64,000 nucleotides of DNA, from the NCBI GenBank assembly GCA_016869215.1, contig VGEP01000010.1, positions 1-64,000 on the forward strand, in the 5' to 3' direction. This DNA is from Alphaproteobacteria bacterium (GTDB lineage: Bacteria; Pseudomonadota; Alphaproteobacteria; Rhizobiales; Xanthobacteraceae). Below are positions 8,157 to 18,338 of the stretch, piece after piece. Numbering within the stretch: the first letter of the stretch is position 1; each line of letters begins with the position of its first letter. The position numbers and the translations under genes are program-made. A model generated the notes under the pieces. It saw only the letters and a program-made list of their open reading frames with translations. It searched no databases and was not told where the DNA came from.

Positions 8157-9117
8157 GCGAAAACCCGGCCGACGAAGGCGGCCGCGCCGCGCTCGACCAG
8201 CAGCGTAGCGAACAGCACGAAGAGATAGAGGATCGAGAGGCCGAACAGGCGCTTGGCGGCACCGTCGGCAACGTCGCCCGCGGGCGCGCGATAGAGCCGC
8301 CAGGCCGACGCGATCACGAGTGCGCCGGCCAAGGCCGCCACCAGCCCGTAGGCCCAGGTGGCGTAGCCCAAGAGCCACGGCGACGCCCCGACCGGCGCCA
8401 GCACGAGAGAGTAGATCAGGATCTGCCGCCGCGTTTCGGCCACGCCCGCGACCACCGGCAGCATCGGCACGCCGGCGCGCGCGTATTCGTCGGCACGCAG
8501 CAAACCGAGCGCCCAGAAGTGCGGCGGCGTCCAGAAGAAGATGATGAGGAACAGCAGGATCGGCTCGATGCCGAGACCGCCGGTCGCGGCGGCCCAGGCG
8601 ATCATCGGCGGAAATGCGCCGGCGGCCCCGCCGATCACGATGTTCTGGGGCGTCCAGCGCTTGAGCCACATCGTGTAGACGACGGCATAGAAGAAAATGG
8701 TGAAGGCCAGCAGCCCCGCGGCCAGCACGTCGACCATGAGGCCGAGCATCACAACCGAGCCGACGGCGAGCGTCACCCCGAACGCCAGCGCCTCGCCCGG
8801 CTGGACGCGGCCCGCCGGAATCGGCCGCCCGACCGTGCGTGACATCTTTGCGTCGATGTCGGCGTCGTACCACATGTTCAGCGCGCCGGCGGCGCCGGCG
8901 CCCACGGCGATGCAAAGCAGTGCAAAGAAGCCGAGCACCGGATGCAGCTGCCCCGGCGCGAGCATCAGGCCGGCGAGCGCCGTGAAGACGACCAGCGACA
9001 TCACGCGAGGCTTGAGCAGCGCCAGATAGTCGCCGACGCCCGCCATGCTCGGTTCGGCGCGCGCGGCGCCGGCCGGGATGGCGGGATCGAGACTGGCGTG
9101 CTCGCTCGCGAACGTCA

Positions 9118-9118
<1 letters not shown>
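8153..9118 (-). CDS. ctaB: Protoheme IX farnesyltransferase (heme O synthase)
   Basis: CtaB transfers a farnesyl group to heme b to give heme O, the precursor of heme A. The 321-residue UbiA-family membrane protein carries the first Asp-rich motif as [15 protein letters not shown], followed by GRPIPAG. Several hydrophobic helices follow and a second polar motif occurs near [13 protein letters not shown]. The ATG at 9118 shares one base with the ctaD stop (TGATG), which fixes the start. The open frame extends upstream, but that would read inside ctaD. Its presence implies an a- or o-type heme oxidase, in agreement with ctaC/ctaD. Confidence 0.95.
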
Positions 9119-10755
<1,637 letters not shown>

Positions 10756-10775
10756 TTATCGTTGTCGCCAGCCGC

Positions 10776-11633
10776 TTACTGCGAGTCGCGGACGGTCAGC
10801 CCGGCCGAGGCGAGCGTCGTCGCCTGCGGGGCGTCGTTGGCCGCGTATTTCTTCTTCGACGCTTCGAGCCAGGTGGCGTATTCCTTCTCGCTGACCACCC
10901 GGACGGCGATCGGCATGAAGGCGTGATCCTTGCCGCAGAGCTCGGAGCACTGGCCGTAGTAGATGCCTTCGCGCGTCGCCTTGAACCAGGTTTCGTTCAG
11001 ACGGCCGGGAACCGCGTCGATCTTGATGCCGAACGACGGCACCGCGAAGGCGTGAATCACGTCGGCGCCGATGACCTGGACCCGGATCACTTTGTTGACC
11101 GGCACCACCATGTCGTTGTCGACGGCGAGCAGGCGCGGCTGGTCGGGCTTGCGCTCGTTGTCCTTCAGCATCAGCGAGTCGAACTCGAACTTACTGTCGG
11201 GATACGAGTAGCTCCAGTACCACTGCTTGCCGGTGGCCTTCACCGTGACGTCGGCCTCCGGAATGTTGAGCTGCAGGAACAGGAGCTTGAAAGACGGAAC
11301 CGCGATCGCCACGAGGATGATCACCGGGACCAGCGTCCAGGCCACTTCGAGCAGGGTGTTGTGCGTGGTCTTGGACGGCGTCGGATTGGCGCGCGAATTG
11401 AACCGGACGAAGACGATCAGCAGCAGCGCAAGCACGAACAGAGAGATGATGGCGATGATCCAGAGCAGGAAGTCATGGAACCAAGTGATATTGTCCATCA
11501 CCTGGGTCGCGGACTGCTGAAATCCGAGCTGCCAATTGGTCGGCTGACCCATGCTGGCTTGAGCCGTCCCGCTCCCGGCGATCAGGGCCGGCATCGCAGC
11601 CGCCACGGCGGCCCACCGCTTGCGCATCAGCAT
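10776..11633 (-). CDS. ctaC: Cytochrome c oxidase subunit II
   Basis: Subunit II accepts electrons from cytochrome c at its CuA centre in the periplasm. The 285-residue product has an N-terminal signal peptide ending near GTAQAS, two membrane helices (about residues 48-72 and 93-115), and the aromatic KQWYWSYSYP patch. The complete CuA motif is CSELCGKDHAFM. No C-terminal cytochrome c domain is present. I chose ATG 11633 (ATG CTG ATG) because GGAG lies 11 bases upstream and the signal peptide follows at once. It is the first gene of the leftward oxidase block. Confidence 0.96.
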   Translation of the reverse strand: MLMRKRWAAVAAAMPALIAGSGTAQASMGQPTNWQLGFQQSATQVMDNITWFHDFLLWIIAIISLFVLALLLIVFVRFNSRANPTPSKTTHNTLLEVAWTLVPVIILVAIAVPSFKLLFLQLNIPEADVTVKATGKQWYWSYSYPDSKFEFDSLMLKDNERKPDQPRLLAVDNDMVVPVNKVIRVQVIGADVIHAFAVPSFGIKIDAVPGRLNETWFKATREGIYYGQCSELCGKDHAFMPIAVRVVSEKEYATWLEASKKKYAANDAPQATTLASAGLTVRDSQ

Positions 11634-12035
11634 CGTCGTTTTCGCTCCTTCGACGAAATCGGTCATGTCGCGTCCATGCCGCACTGGCCTGCGTGATTGC
11701 GGGTCAAGACCGGCTGCCGATGGGCGTCCCGATCGGGGGTCGCGCGCGTCGGCGGGCGGGGCGGCGGGAGGGAATTTCCCGGGCCTCTCAAACCATAATT
11801 CCGGCGCAGTCGCAATGCGCATAGCCCCCGCTCCAATGCGACATTCTCCACATTTCGAACATTTCCCCGGCCCGTCCCCGGAATGCCGCAGCCGAAGGGT
11901 GAGACGGCCGCTCTGGAGACCGCTTGCATTCTTGACATGGCAGGCCCGCCATGTAGGTGAAGCGGACGCTTCATGGGCGCCCGCGCAGCGCCGATTCGCG
12001 GGCCATCGCCGGGTTTCCGGCCATGCAGGAACGGC
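11634..12035. other. Divergent intergenic region between ctaC and the IalB-family gene
   Basis: This 402-base region must hold the promoter of the oxidase block (leftward) and that of the IalB-family gene (rightward). Apart from the TTGACA/palindrome element at 11932-11954, I see no convincing sigma-70 pair, RNA gene or ORF. It is as GC-rich as the coding DNA. Confidence 0.5.
11932..11954 (+). promoter_or_regulatory. TTGACA box overlapping a 7-bp palindrome upstream of the IalB-family gene
   Basis: TTGACA (11932-11937) overlaps the perfect inverted repeat ACATGGC/GCCATGT (11935-11941, 11948-11954; 6-base spacer). No good -10 box stands at the right distance, so this could be an operator, a promoter with a poor -10, or chance. 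Confidence 0.3.
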
Positions 12036-12578
12036 ATGATGGGCAGATTTGACCGCATTCGTATTACTTTTGCCGTCCGGGGCCCGGTTTCCTGGCTATT
12101 CGCCGCAGCGGTGCTGACCGGCGCCGTGGGCCACACCGGCGCCCTGGCCCAGGGAACGGTCCGCTCCGTCCACAACGACTGGCAGATTCGTTGCGACAAT
12201 CCCCCGGGCGCGCAGTCCGAGCAATGTGCGCTGATCCAGAGCGTCACAGCCGATGACCGGCCCAATATCGGCCTGACGGTCATCGTCCTGAAGACCGCCG
12301 ACAAGAAGTCCCGCCTGATGCGGGTGATCGCGCCGCCGGGAGTCCTCCTGCCGTCCGGCCTCGGCCTGAAGATCGACAACGCCGAGATCGGCCGCGCCGG
12401 ATTCGTGCGTTGCGTTCCGAACGGATGCATCGCCGAGGTTATCATGGACGATCAACTGGTGGGACGGCTCCGGACCGGCAAGGCGGCGACCTTCATCATT
12501 TTCCAGACGCCGGAAGAGGGCATCGGGTTTCCGATCAGCCTGAGAGGCTTCGGCGAAGGCTTCGACAAGCTGCCATAA
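12036..12578 (+). CDS. IalB-family (invasion-associated locus B) secreted protein
   Basis: The 180-residue protein begins with a basic segment and a signal peptide (VSWLFAAAVLTGAVGHTGALAQG), so it is probably periplasmic or surface-located. The mature part has the IalB pattern: HNDWQIRCD near the start, a Cys at EQCALIQ, the RVIAPPGVLLPSGLGLKID segment, and the Cys pair FVRCVPNGCIAEV. It ends with ISLRGFGEGFDKL. Named for Bartonella, the family is widespread in harmless Rhizobiales, and its molecular role is unknown. ATG 12036 is preceded by AGGA at 12027-12030. It starts the rightward set of genes but is 137 bases from the next one. Confidence 0.88.
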   Translation: MMGRFDRIRITFAVRGPVSWLFAAAVLTGAVGHTGALAQGTVRSVHNDWQIRCDNPPGAQSEQCALIQSVTADDRPNIGLTVIVLKTADKKSRLMRVIAPPGVLLPSGLGLKIDNAEIGRAGFVRCVPNGCIAEVIMDDQLVGRLRTGKAATFIIFQTPEEGIGFPISLRGFGEGFDKLP

Positions 12579-12715
12579 CCCCAGCGGGCTGCGTCCCATC
12601 GGAACGGGAGCAGACGGCCGGGCTTGTGCCGTCCGTCCGCACCTTTAGTCTTTCCAGGCAAACGAAATGCTGGCGCCGGGAACGGTCCCGTGCGCGTCGA
12701 TGTGGAGAGACCGTC

Positions 12716-13612
12716 TTGAACATTGGATTTGTCGGCCTTGGCGCCATGGGCGAGTTGATCGTGCCGCGCCTGATGGAGGCCGGGCACCGCGTCACCGGCT
12801 GGAACAGAACACACGACAAGGCCAAGCCGCTGATCGCAGCCGGCATGCGCTTTGCCCCGACGCCGCGGCAGGTGGCCGAGGAAGCCGAAATCGTGTTCTC
12901 CATCGTCACCGACTCGGCGGCGGTGAAGGCGATCGCGCTCGGCACGGACGGCGTCATCGCGGGGCTGCGCAAGGGCGGCATCTTCATCGACATGAGCACC
13001 ATCGAACCGGACGCGAGCCGCGCGGTCGCCGCCGAGTTCGCCAAGGCCGGATCGATCATGCTGGACGGCCCGCTCTCCGGCAGCCCCGTGACCGTGAAGG
13101 CCGGACAGGCTTCGATCATGATCGGCGGCGACGAGGCGGCGTTCGAGCGCGTGAAGCCGGTCCTGCTCGCCATCGGGCCGAAGGTCACGCGGATCGGCGG
13201 CAACGGCTTGGCCTGCCAGATGAAGATCGCCGTCAACCTGCTGCTGATGGTCGAGGTGATCTGCTTCGGCGAGGCAGTCGCGCTGGCCGAGAAGGGCGGC
13301 GTGGCCCGCGACGTCGCGGTCGACGCCATCCTCAAGAGTGTCGCGGCCTCCCCGGTGCTGGGCTACCGTGGGCCATTCATCCTCGAAGGCAAGATGCCCG
13401 CGGTGCCGCTCGCCGACGTGACGCTGCAACAGAAGGACATGATTCTTGCGCTCAACCTTGGCCGCCAGCTCGGCAGTCCGGTGCCGCTTGCCGCAGCCGC
13501 CAACGAACTGATGAACGCCTGCCGCGGGCTGGGCATCGACGCCAACGATTTCGTGGTGGCGCATCGGGTCTATCGCAGGCTCGGCGGGCAGGATTCGGGA
13601 GGACGGTCTTGA
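12716..13612 (+). CDS. NAD(P)-dependent oxidoreductase, 3-hydroxyisobutyrate dehydrogenase family
   Basis: This 298-residue beta-hydroxyacid dehydrogenase has a Rossmann motif GFVGLGAMG at residues 4-12, the substrate loop DGPLSGSPVTVKAGQ, and the catalytic lysine in GLACQMKIAVNLL near residue 170. I chose TTG 12716 because GGAGAGA lies 5 bases upstream. The next ATG, at 12747, would cut off the nucleotide-binding loop. Its stop overlaps the cupin start (TTGA). It is the first of four tightly coupled genes, and the context points to catabolism of a hydroxy- or keto-acid. The substrate is unknown. Confidence 0.9.
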   Translation: MNIGFVGLGAMGELIVPRLMEAGHRVTGWNRTHDKAKPLIAAGMRFAPTPRQVAEEAEIVFSIVTDSAAVKAIALGTDGVIAGLRKGGIFIDMSTIEPDASRAVAAEFAKAGSIMLDGPLSGSPVTVKAGQASIMIGGDEAAFERVKPVLLAIGPKVTRIGGNGLACQMKIAVNLLLMVEVICFGEAVALAEKGGVARDVAVDAILKSVAASPVLGYRGPFILEGKMPAVPLADVTLQQKDMILALNLGRQLGSPVPLAAAANELMNACRGLGIDANDFVVAHRVYRRLGGQDSGGRS

Positions 13613-14094
13613 CGAACAGAGGTGAAAAGATCGGAGCCGCCCTGGCCAAGGCGGTGAAAGCGGCGACCGGCATCACATCCGCCACCTTGGGCGCCAAGAT
13701 GTACCGAACCAACATCAAGGATGTGCCGAAAGTCGAAGGCCTCAAGCGCGACGACGGCTGGATCGACATGCAGGTGCAGTTCCTGATCGACAAAAAGTCG
13801 GCGGGCGCCGATCACGTCGTCGGCTGGACGGTGCTCAAGCCCGGCGCGAGCCACGAGTGTCACCGGCATCGCAACTGCGACGAGTTCTTCATCGTGCTGA
13901 AGGGCAAGGGCCACATCATCACCGACAATGGCCTGGAGCCGTCGGGCGAAGGCGACGTGGTCTATTCGCCGCGCGGCTGCTGGCACGGCTTCAACAACAC
14001 ATCGACCGAGGATGTTGTGCTGGTCTGGGGCTGGATGGGCGCGGGCTCGATCGCGGATTCCGGCTACGAGGTGCCGGCCGAGGGTCATCGATGA
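13609..14094 (+). CDS. Cupin-domain protein
   Basis: The 161-residue protein is a single-domain cupin. Motif 1 is ASHECHRHRNCDEFFIVLKGKG (metal ligands H, H and E) and motif 2 is YSPRGCWHGFNN with the last His ligand. Cupins include dioxygenases, isomerases and sensors, so no reaction is assigned. I start it at TTG 13609, which overlaps the previous stop and has GGGAGGA 5 bases upstream. ATG 13699 is an alternative that would remove 30 residues outside the cupin barrel. It is coupled to the hydratase downstream (ATGA). Confidence 0.82.
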   Translation: MTNRGEKIGAALAKAVKAATGITSATLGAKMYRTNIKDVPKVEGLKRDDGWIDMQVQFLIDKKSAGADHVVGWTVLKPGASHECHRHRNCDEFFIVLKGKGHIITDNGLEPSGEGDVVYSPRGCWHGFNNTSTEDVVLVWGWMGAGSIADSGYEVPAEGHR

Positions 14095-14804
14095 GCGGTC
14101 CGTTTGACGATGAGCGCATCGCCGCCGGCATGCGTGCGCAGATGGAGCTGCGCCGCACCCGGTTTGCCGACGGGGCGCTGATGGTCGGCTGGAAGGCCGG
14201 GTTCGGCGCTCCGGCCGCCCGGCAGAGCCTTCGCATCCGGATGCCGCTGGTCGGCTTTCTGGTGGACAGTGCGCTCATCGACACCGGCGCCACGGTTTCG
14301 CTCGAAGGCTGGCGGAAGCCCATCGCCGAGGCCGAGATCGCGGCCTACATCGGCCGCGACCTGCCGGCCAACGCCGACCGAGAGACCGTGCGCCGTGCCA
14401 TCGTTGCGATCGGACCGGCGATCGAGCTGATCGACGTCGACGGCCCCATGGACGACGTGCCGGCCATCCTGGCCGGGGACATCTTCCAGCGCCATGTCAT
14501 CCTCGGCCGGCGCGACATCATGCGCAGCGGGGCGCGGCTCGACGGCCTGAAGGCTCGCGTGTTTCAGAGCGGCAAGGAAATCGTCGCGCCGGCCGATCTC
14601 GAAACCAACACCGGCCGGGTGCACGAAACCGTCGCCCATGTCGCCGACATCGCGGCGGCGCTGGGCGAAGGCCTGCGCGCCGGACAGGTCATCATCTGCG
14701 GCTCGATCACGCCGCCGATGTTCCTGCAGCCGGGCGAGACCGGCGTGAGCTATACCTTGGAACCGGTCGGCTCCATTTCGGTACGATTCTCAGGCGGGGC
14801 ATGA
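14091..14804 (+). CDS. 2-keto-4-pentenoate hydratase-like protein
   Basis: The 237-residue product resembles the hydratase/FAH-fold family of meta-cleavage pathways (MhpD type). It shows GWKAGFGAPAARQSL near residue 27, EAEIAAYIGRDLP, IGPAIELIDVD with the metal-ligand type Glu, and the C-terminal LRAGQVIICGSITPPMFLQPGETG. Such enzymes add water to 2-keto-4-pentenoates or decarboxylate related acids. The start ATG 14091 overlaps the cupin stop and the stop overlaps the next start, so all four genes should be made together. The exact substrate is not readable. Confidence 0.82.
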   Translation: MSGPFDDERIAAGMRAQMELRRTRFADGALMVGWKAGFGAPAARQSLRIRMPLVGFLVDSALIDTGATVSLEGWRKPIAEAEIAAYIGRDLPANADRETVRRAIVAIGPAIELIDVDGPMDDVPAILAGDIFQRHVILGRRDIMRSGARLDGLKARVFQSGKEIVAPADLETNTGRVHETVAHVADIAAALGEGLRAGQVIICGSITPPMFLQPGETGVSYTLEPVGSISVRFSGGA

Positions 14805-15967
14805 AGCGGAGCGACACCCGCATCCTGACCACCCACACGGGCAGCCTCCCGCGTCCCGGCAGCCTCACCGAACTTTTTACCGCGCGCGCATCCGGCGCGG
14901 CGGTCGACGAGGAGCGCCTCAAGGCCGAGGGCCGTTCGGCCGTCGCCGCGGCGCTGGCGCACCAGCGCGAATGCGGGATCGACGTGGCGGGCAACGGCGA
15001 GCAGCAGCGGGAATCCTTCGTCCTCTATCTTCGCCACAGGCTCAGCGGATTGGCCGGCGAAGGCGACCGGACGGGAGTCGCCGACGTCGAGTCCTATCCG
15101 GAATTCCAGAAGGCGCGCAGTGCGCTGCTCTCGTCCAGGCCGGCCGTCAGCAATTTCGCCCGCCTGCCCAAGGCCGTCGGGCCGATCGCCTATACCGGGC
15201 ATGGGGCGCTCGACGATGAGTGCGAAACCTTCGCGCACGCACTCGAATCGGAAGGCGCGGGATTTTCCGAAACCTTCATGACCGCGCCCTCGCCCGGAAT
15301 CCTGGCGGCCATCGTCCGGAACGAGCACTACGAGACGACCGAAGCCTATGTCGCAGCGGTGGCGGACGCGCTTCGGGTCGAATACGAGCGGATCGTCGAG
15401 CGGGGCCACCTGTTGCAGCTCGACTGCCCCGACCTCGCGCTCGAACGGCACGTGTCGTTCAAGGCCAAGCCGCTATCGCAGTTTCTCGAGTTCGTAGAGC
15501 TTGTCGTCGCAGCCATCAACCGCGCGCTGCGCAACGTTCCGCGCGACCGGGTGCGGCTGCACGTCTGCTGGGGCAACTACGAAGGCCCGCACGACCGCGA
15601 CGTGCCGCTGAACGAGATCCTGCCGATCCTGCTGCGCGCCAACGTCGGCGGGCTGGTGCTGCCGTTTGCGAACCCGCGTCACGCCCATGAATTCAAATGC
15701 CTCCGGACGACGCCGCTCGCACCCGACCAGATTCTGGTGGCAGGCGTCATCGACGTGCTGACGAATTTCGTCGAGCATCCGGAGGTCGTCGCCGACCGGC
15801 TGATCCGCATCGCCGAAGCCGTCGGCGATCCAAGCCGCGTGCTGGCGGGAACCGACTGCGGCTTCGACACCTCGGCCGGGATGGGCCGGGTGGCGCCGGA
15901 CGTGGCCTGGGCCAAGTTCAAGTCGCTGCGCGACGGCGCAAGACTCGCCTCCGAAGCGATGTTTTAG
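14801..15967 (+). CDS. MetE-like cobalamin-independent methionine synthase family protein
   Basis: This 388-residue protein has the C-terminal catalytic barrel of MetE only: an N-terminal RILTTHTGSLPRPGSLTELF, then HVCWGNYEGPHDRD with the zinc-type H-x-C, and GTDCGFDTSAGMGRV with the last Cys ligand. The long N-terminal half of true MetE is absent. Such short paralogs can transfer or cleave alkyl-thiol groups (for example the epoxyalkane:coenzyme M transferase relatives) and often sit in catabolic operons. Its ATG overlaps the hydratase stop. A role in splitting or transferring a methyl or thioether group is only inferred. Confidence 0.85.
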   Translation: MKRSDTRILTTHTGSLPRPGSLTELFTARASGAAVDEERLKAEGRSAVAAALAHQRECGIDVAGNGEQQRESFVLYLRHRLSGLAGEGDRTGVADVESYPEFQKARSALLSSRPAVSNFARLPKAVGPIAYTGHGALDDECETFAHALESEGAGFSETFMTAPSPGILAAIVRNEHYETTEAYVAAVADALRVEYERIVERGHLLQLDCPDLALERHVSFKAKPLSQFLEFVELVVAAINRALRNVPRDRVRLHVCWGNYEGPHDRDVPLNEILPILLRANVGGLVLPFANPRHAHEFKCLRTTPLAPDQILVAGVIDVLTNFVEHPEVVADRLIRIAEAVGDPSRVLAGTDCGFDTSAGMGRVAPDVAWAKFKSLRDGARLASEAMF

Positions 15968-16043
15968 CGGGAACCGACGGGTTGAAATCTGTCGCGGCCC
16001 GTATCCGATCCCTATATTGAGGCGGTTCGCCAGGGAGCCGCTC

Positions 16044-17462
16044 ATGAACTCGACCACGTCCCTCCTCGACCGCGCCGGCCTCAACCGCATCCGCGTCGGC
16101 AATCTGATCGAGCGCGGGCTCGAAGGCGCCGACGATGGCGAACTGTTCCTGGAGTACAAGCAGTCCGAGATGCTGCTGTTCGACAACGGGCGGCTCAAAC
16201 AGGCGACCTACGACACCAACCAGGGCTTCGGCCTGCGGGCGGTGAAGGACGAAGCGGTAGGCTATGCGCACGCCTCTGACGTCTCCGAAGCCGCCATTGC
16301 CCGCGCCGCAGATGCCGTGCGCGCGGTCAAGGGCGGCCACTCCGGCCACTTCGCCGAGGCCCCGGCCCGCACCAACCGCAAGCTCTATGCCGACGACAAT
16401 CCGCTCGAAGCGCCTGGCTTCGATGCCAAGGTCAAGCTGCTCGAAACCATCGACGCCTACGCCCGCTCCAAGGACGAGCGCGTGCGGCAGGTGACGGCGA
16501 GCATTGCCGCATCGTGGCAGGTGGTGGAAATCGTGCGGCCGGACGGCGAAACCTATCGCGACGTTCGCCCGCTGGTACGGGTCAACGTATCCGTGGTGGC
16601 GGGTTCAGGCGAACGCCAGGAGACCGGCTCCTACGGTTACGGCGGGCGCGAGGGTTATCAGCGCTTCATCGAGGCCGGAACGTGGCACCACGCCGTGGAC
16701 GAAGCGGTGCGGCAGGCGCTGATCAACCTCGAATCGATCCCCGCTCCGGCCGGCGAGATGGATGTGGTGCTCGGCCCGGGCTGGCCCGGCGTGATGCTGC
16801 ACGAGGCTGTCGGCCACGGGCTTGAAGGCGACTTCAACCGCAAGCAGACCTCGGCCTTCGCGGGACTCTTGGGCCAGCAGGTTGCGGCCAAGGGCGTCAC
16901 CGTCGTGGACGACGGCACAATGCAGAGCCGCCGCGGATCGCTCTCAATCGACGACGAGGGCACGCCGACCGGCCGCACCGTGCTGATCGAGGATGGCATT
17001 CTCGTCGGCTACATGCAGGACCGCCAGAACGCGCGGCTGATGAACATGAGGCCGACCGGCAACGGCCGGCGCGAGAGCCACGCCCACGTGCCGATGCCGC
17101 GCATGACCAACACCTACATGTTGGCCGGCGGCCGCGACCCGCAGGAAATTCTCGCATCGGTGAAGAACGGCATCTACGCCGTCAATTTCGGCGGCGGCCA
17201 GGTCGACATCACGTCGGGCAAGTACGTGTTCCAGGTCACCGAGGCCTACAAGATCGAGAACGGCAAGCTCGGCGCGCCGCTGAAGGGCGCGATGCTGATC
17301 GGCAACGGCCCGACCGACCTGCACCGGGTCTCGATGGTCGGCAACGATCTGCAACTCGACACCGGCATCGGAACCTGTGGCAAGAACGGCCAGGGCGTGC
17401 CGGTCGGCGTCGGCCAGCCGACGCTGCGCATGGACCGGATCACGGTCGGCGGGACAGGCTGA
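16044..17462 (+). CDS. tldD: Metalloprotease TldD
   Basis: TldD with its partner TldE/PmbA forms a zinc protease that degrades unfolded peptides and processes some modified peptides. The 472-residue product has the zinc motif HEAVGHGLEGDFNRK near residue 254 and the conserved RRGSLSIDDEGTPTGRTVLIEDG segment. GGGQVDITSGKYVFQVTEAY and the C-terminal GTCGKNGQGVPVGVGQPTLR are also typical. No tldE is in the window. I chose ATG 16044 since GGGAG lies 6 bases upstream; an earlier in-frame ATG at 16017 lacks a ribosome site. It is 76 bases from the catabolic unit and may have its own promoter. Confidence 0.95.
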   Translation: MNSTTSLLDRAGLNRIRVGNLIERGLEGADDGELFLEYKQSEMLLFDNGRLKQATYDTNQGFGLRAVKDEAVGYAHASDVSEAAIARAADAVRAVKGGHSGHFAEAPARTNRKLYADDNPLEAPGFDAKVKLLETIDAYARSKDERVRQVTASIAASWQVVEIVRPDGETYRDVRPLVRVNVSVVAGSGERQETGSYGYGGREGYQRFIEAGTWHHAVDEAVRQALINLESIPAPAGEMDVVLGPGWPGVMLHEAVGHGLEGDFNRKQTSAFAGLLGQQVAAKGVTVVDDGTMQSRRGSLSIDDEGTPTGRTVLIEDGILVGYMQDRQNARLMNMRPTGNGRRESHAHVPMPRMTNTYMLAGGRDPQEILASVKNGIYAVNFGGGQVDITSGKYVFQVTEAYKIENGKLGAPLKGAMLIGNGPTDLHRVSMVGNDLQLDTGIGTCGKNGQGVPVGVGQPTLRMDRITVGGTG

Positions 17463-17477
17463 AGGAGCTTTCACTTC

Positions 17478-17498
17478 AGACGCGGTCGCGCCGCGTCT
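17478..17498. terminator. Hairpin between convergent tldD and PAN-repeat genes
   Basis: AGACGCGG (17478-17485) and CCGCGTCT (17491-17498) form a perfect 8-bp stem with a 5-base loop. The 3' arm ends at the stop codon of the leftward gene. No clear T tract is seen on either strand, but the placement between two converging genes suggests a shared terminator. Confidence 0.5.
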
Positions 17499-18058
17499 TA
17501 ACGCACCACACCCGACATGCAGCACGGCTTGCGCCGCGGGCGCGTAACCCGGTCCTTGAGATAGCAGCGCGGGTTCGAGCCGAGATAGCCCGGCCGCACA
17601 TAGGTCCAGGCGCGGCAGCGGTTCTCGTCCTCGCAGGCCTGCTTGCACATTTGCGGATCGGGCTTGGCCGGCACAAAATTGCGGTAGTCGCCGCCGGTGC
17701 GGTCGATCGCATTCTCGATCGGACCGGGCCGCAATTCGACAAGACCGGCCCCTTTGACACCGGACACGCAGCACGCATTCTCGACGCGCGGCGTGACCTC
17801 GCTCTTCAGCCAGCACATCGCGCTGGAATTGCCGCGGATCGACACCGTGCCGGGATAGGAGAACGTCCAGGCGCGGCAGCGCGGATCGCGGTCGCAGCGC
17901 GCGGCGCAGACCTTGGGGTCGCCGGACGGCACCACAAAGCGCGTGTAGTCGCCACCGGGGCGATCGGTTCCGGTCTGGGCCGCCGCAGACACAATCGCCG
18001 CCGCAAGCCAGCACAACGCGGATATGGTGACGGAGAATCGCGACAAGGCGACCGCCAT
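17498..18058 (-). CDS. Secreted protein with two PAN/Apple-like repeats
   Basis: The 186-residue product has a signal peptide (ISALCWLAAAIVSAAAQ) and then two copies of one Cys-rich module, at about residues 32-105 and 119-185. Each copy follows the same scheme: D-R-x-GGDY, F-V-P, DP-x-x-C, C-x-x-x-x-x-C-R-A-W-T, a proline-glycine turn, C-x-LK, and a terminal CC-x-SGV. This is the pattern of PAN_4/Apple domains, which bind proteins or carbohydrates and are held by disulfides. It therefore probably acts in the periplasm or outside the cell. The ligand is unknown. It ends at a hairpin shared with tldD. Confidence 0.82.
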   Translation of the reverse strand: MAVALSRFSVTISALCWLAAAIVSAAAQTGTDRPGGDYTRFVVPSGDPKVCAARCDRDPRCRAWTFSYPGTVSIRGNSSAMCWLKSEVTPRVENACCVSGVKGAGLVELRPGPIENAIDRTGGDYRNFVPAKPDPQMCKQACEDENRCRAWTYVRPGYLGSNPRCYLKDRVTRPRRKPCCMSGVVR

Positions 18059-18225
18059 TTCAACGAGGCCCCTGGTTTCAGTCTAGCTAAGCCAGGTTCG
18101 CGAAGCGAGGGCTCCGGCATTGTGCGGCGGATCGACGCTGCAACGCATGATCCTCGCGTGCAATTCGCGCCGAGCGACAAATCACGCGACCGAACGCGGT
18201 CGGCACTGCGGATCGCCTGACGTCC

Positions 18226-18262
18226 AGAAAAGATTGCGCCCGCCGGGGGGCGGCGGGCGCAA
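18226..18262 (-). terminator. Rho-independent terminator for the DUF1127 gene
   Basis: TTGCGCCCGCCG (18234-18245) and CGGCGGGCGCAA (18251-18262) make a perfect 12-bp stem. On the lower strand it is followed by TCTTTTCT (18233-18226), as expected for a leftward intrinsic terminator about 75 bases past the DUF1127 stop. Confidence 0.8.
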
Positions 18263-18338
18263 CATCCGGAGGGCGAGAGGGGATATCGCTGGTCTCCGAA
18301 CCATGGCCGGCGGGAGAACCGGCCAAGCCGAAAATCCG

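Noticed and set aside
15968-16043. Promoter of tldD from TTGAAA (15982) and TATATT (16013)
   Set aside because: The 25-base spacing is too long for sigma-70, and no better -35 box is seen at 16-18 bases.
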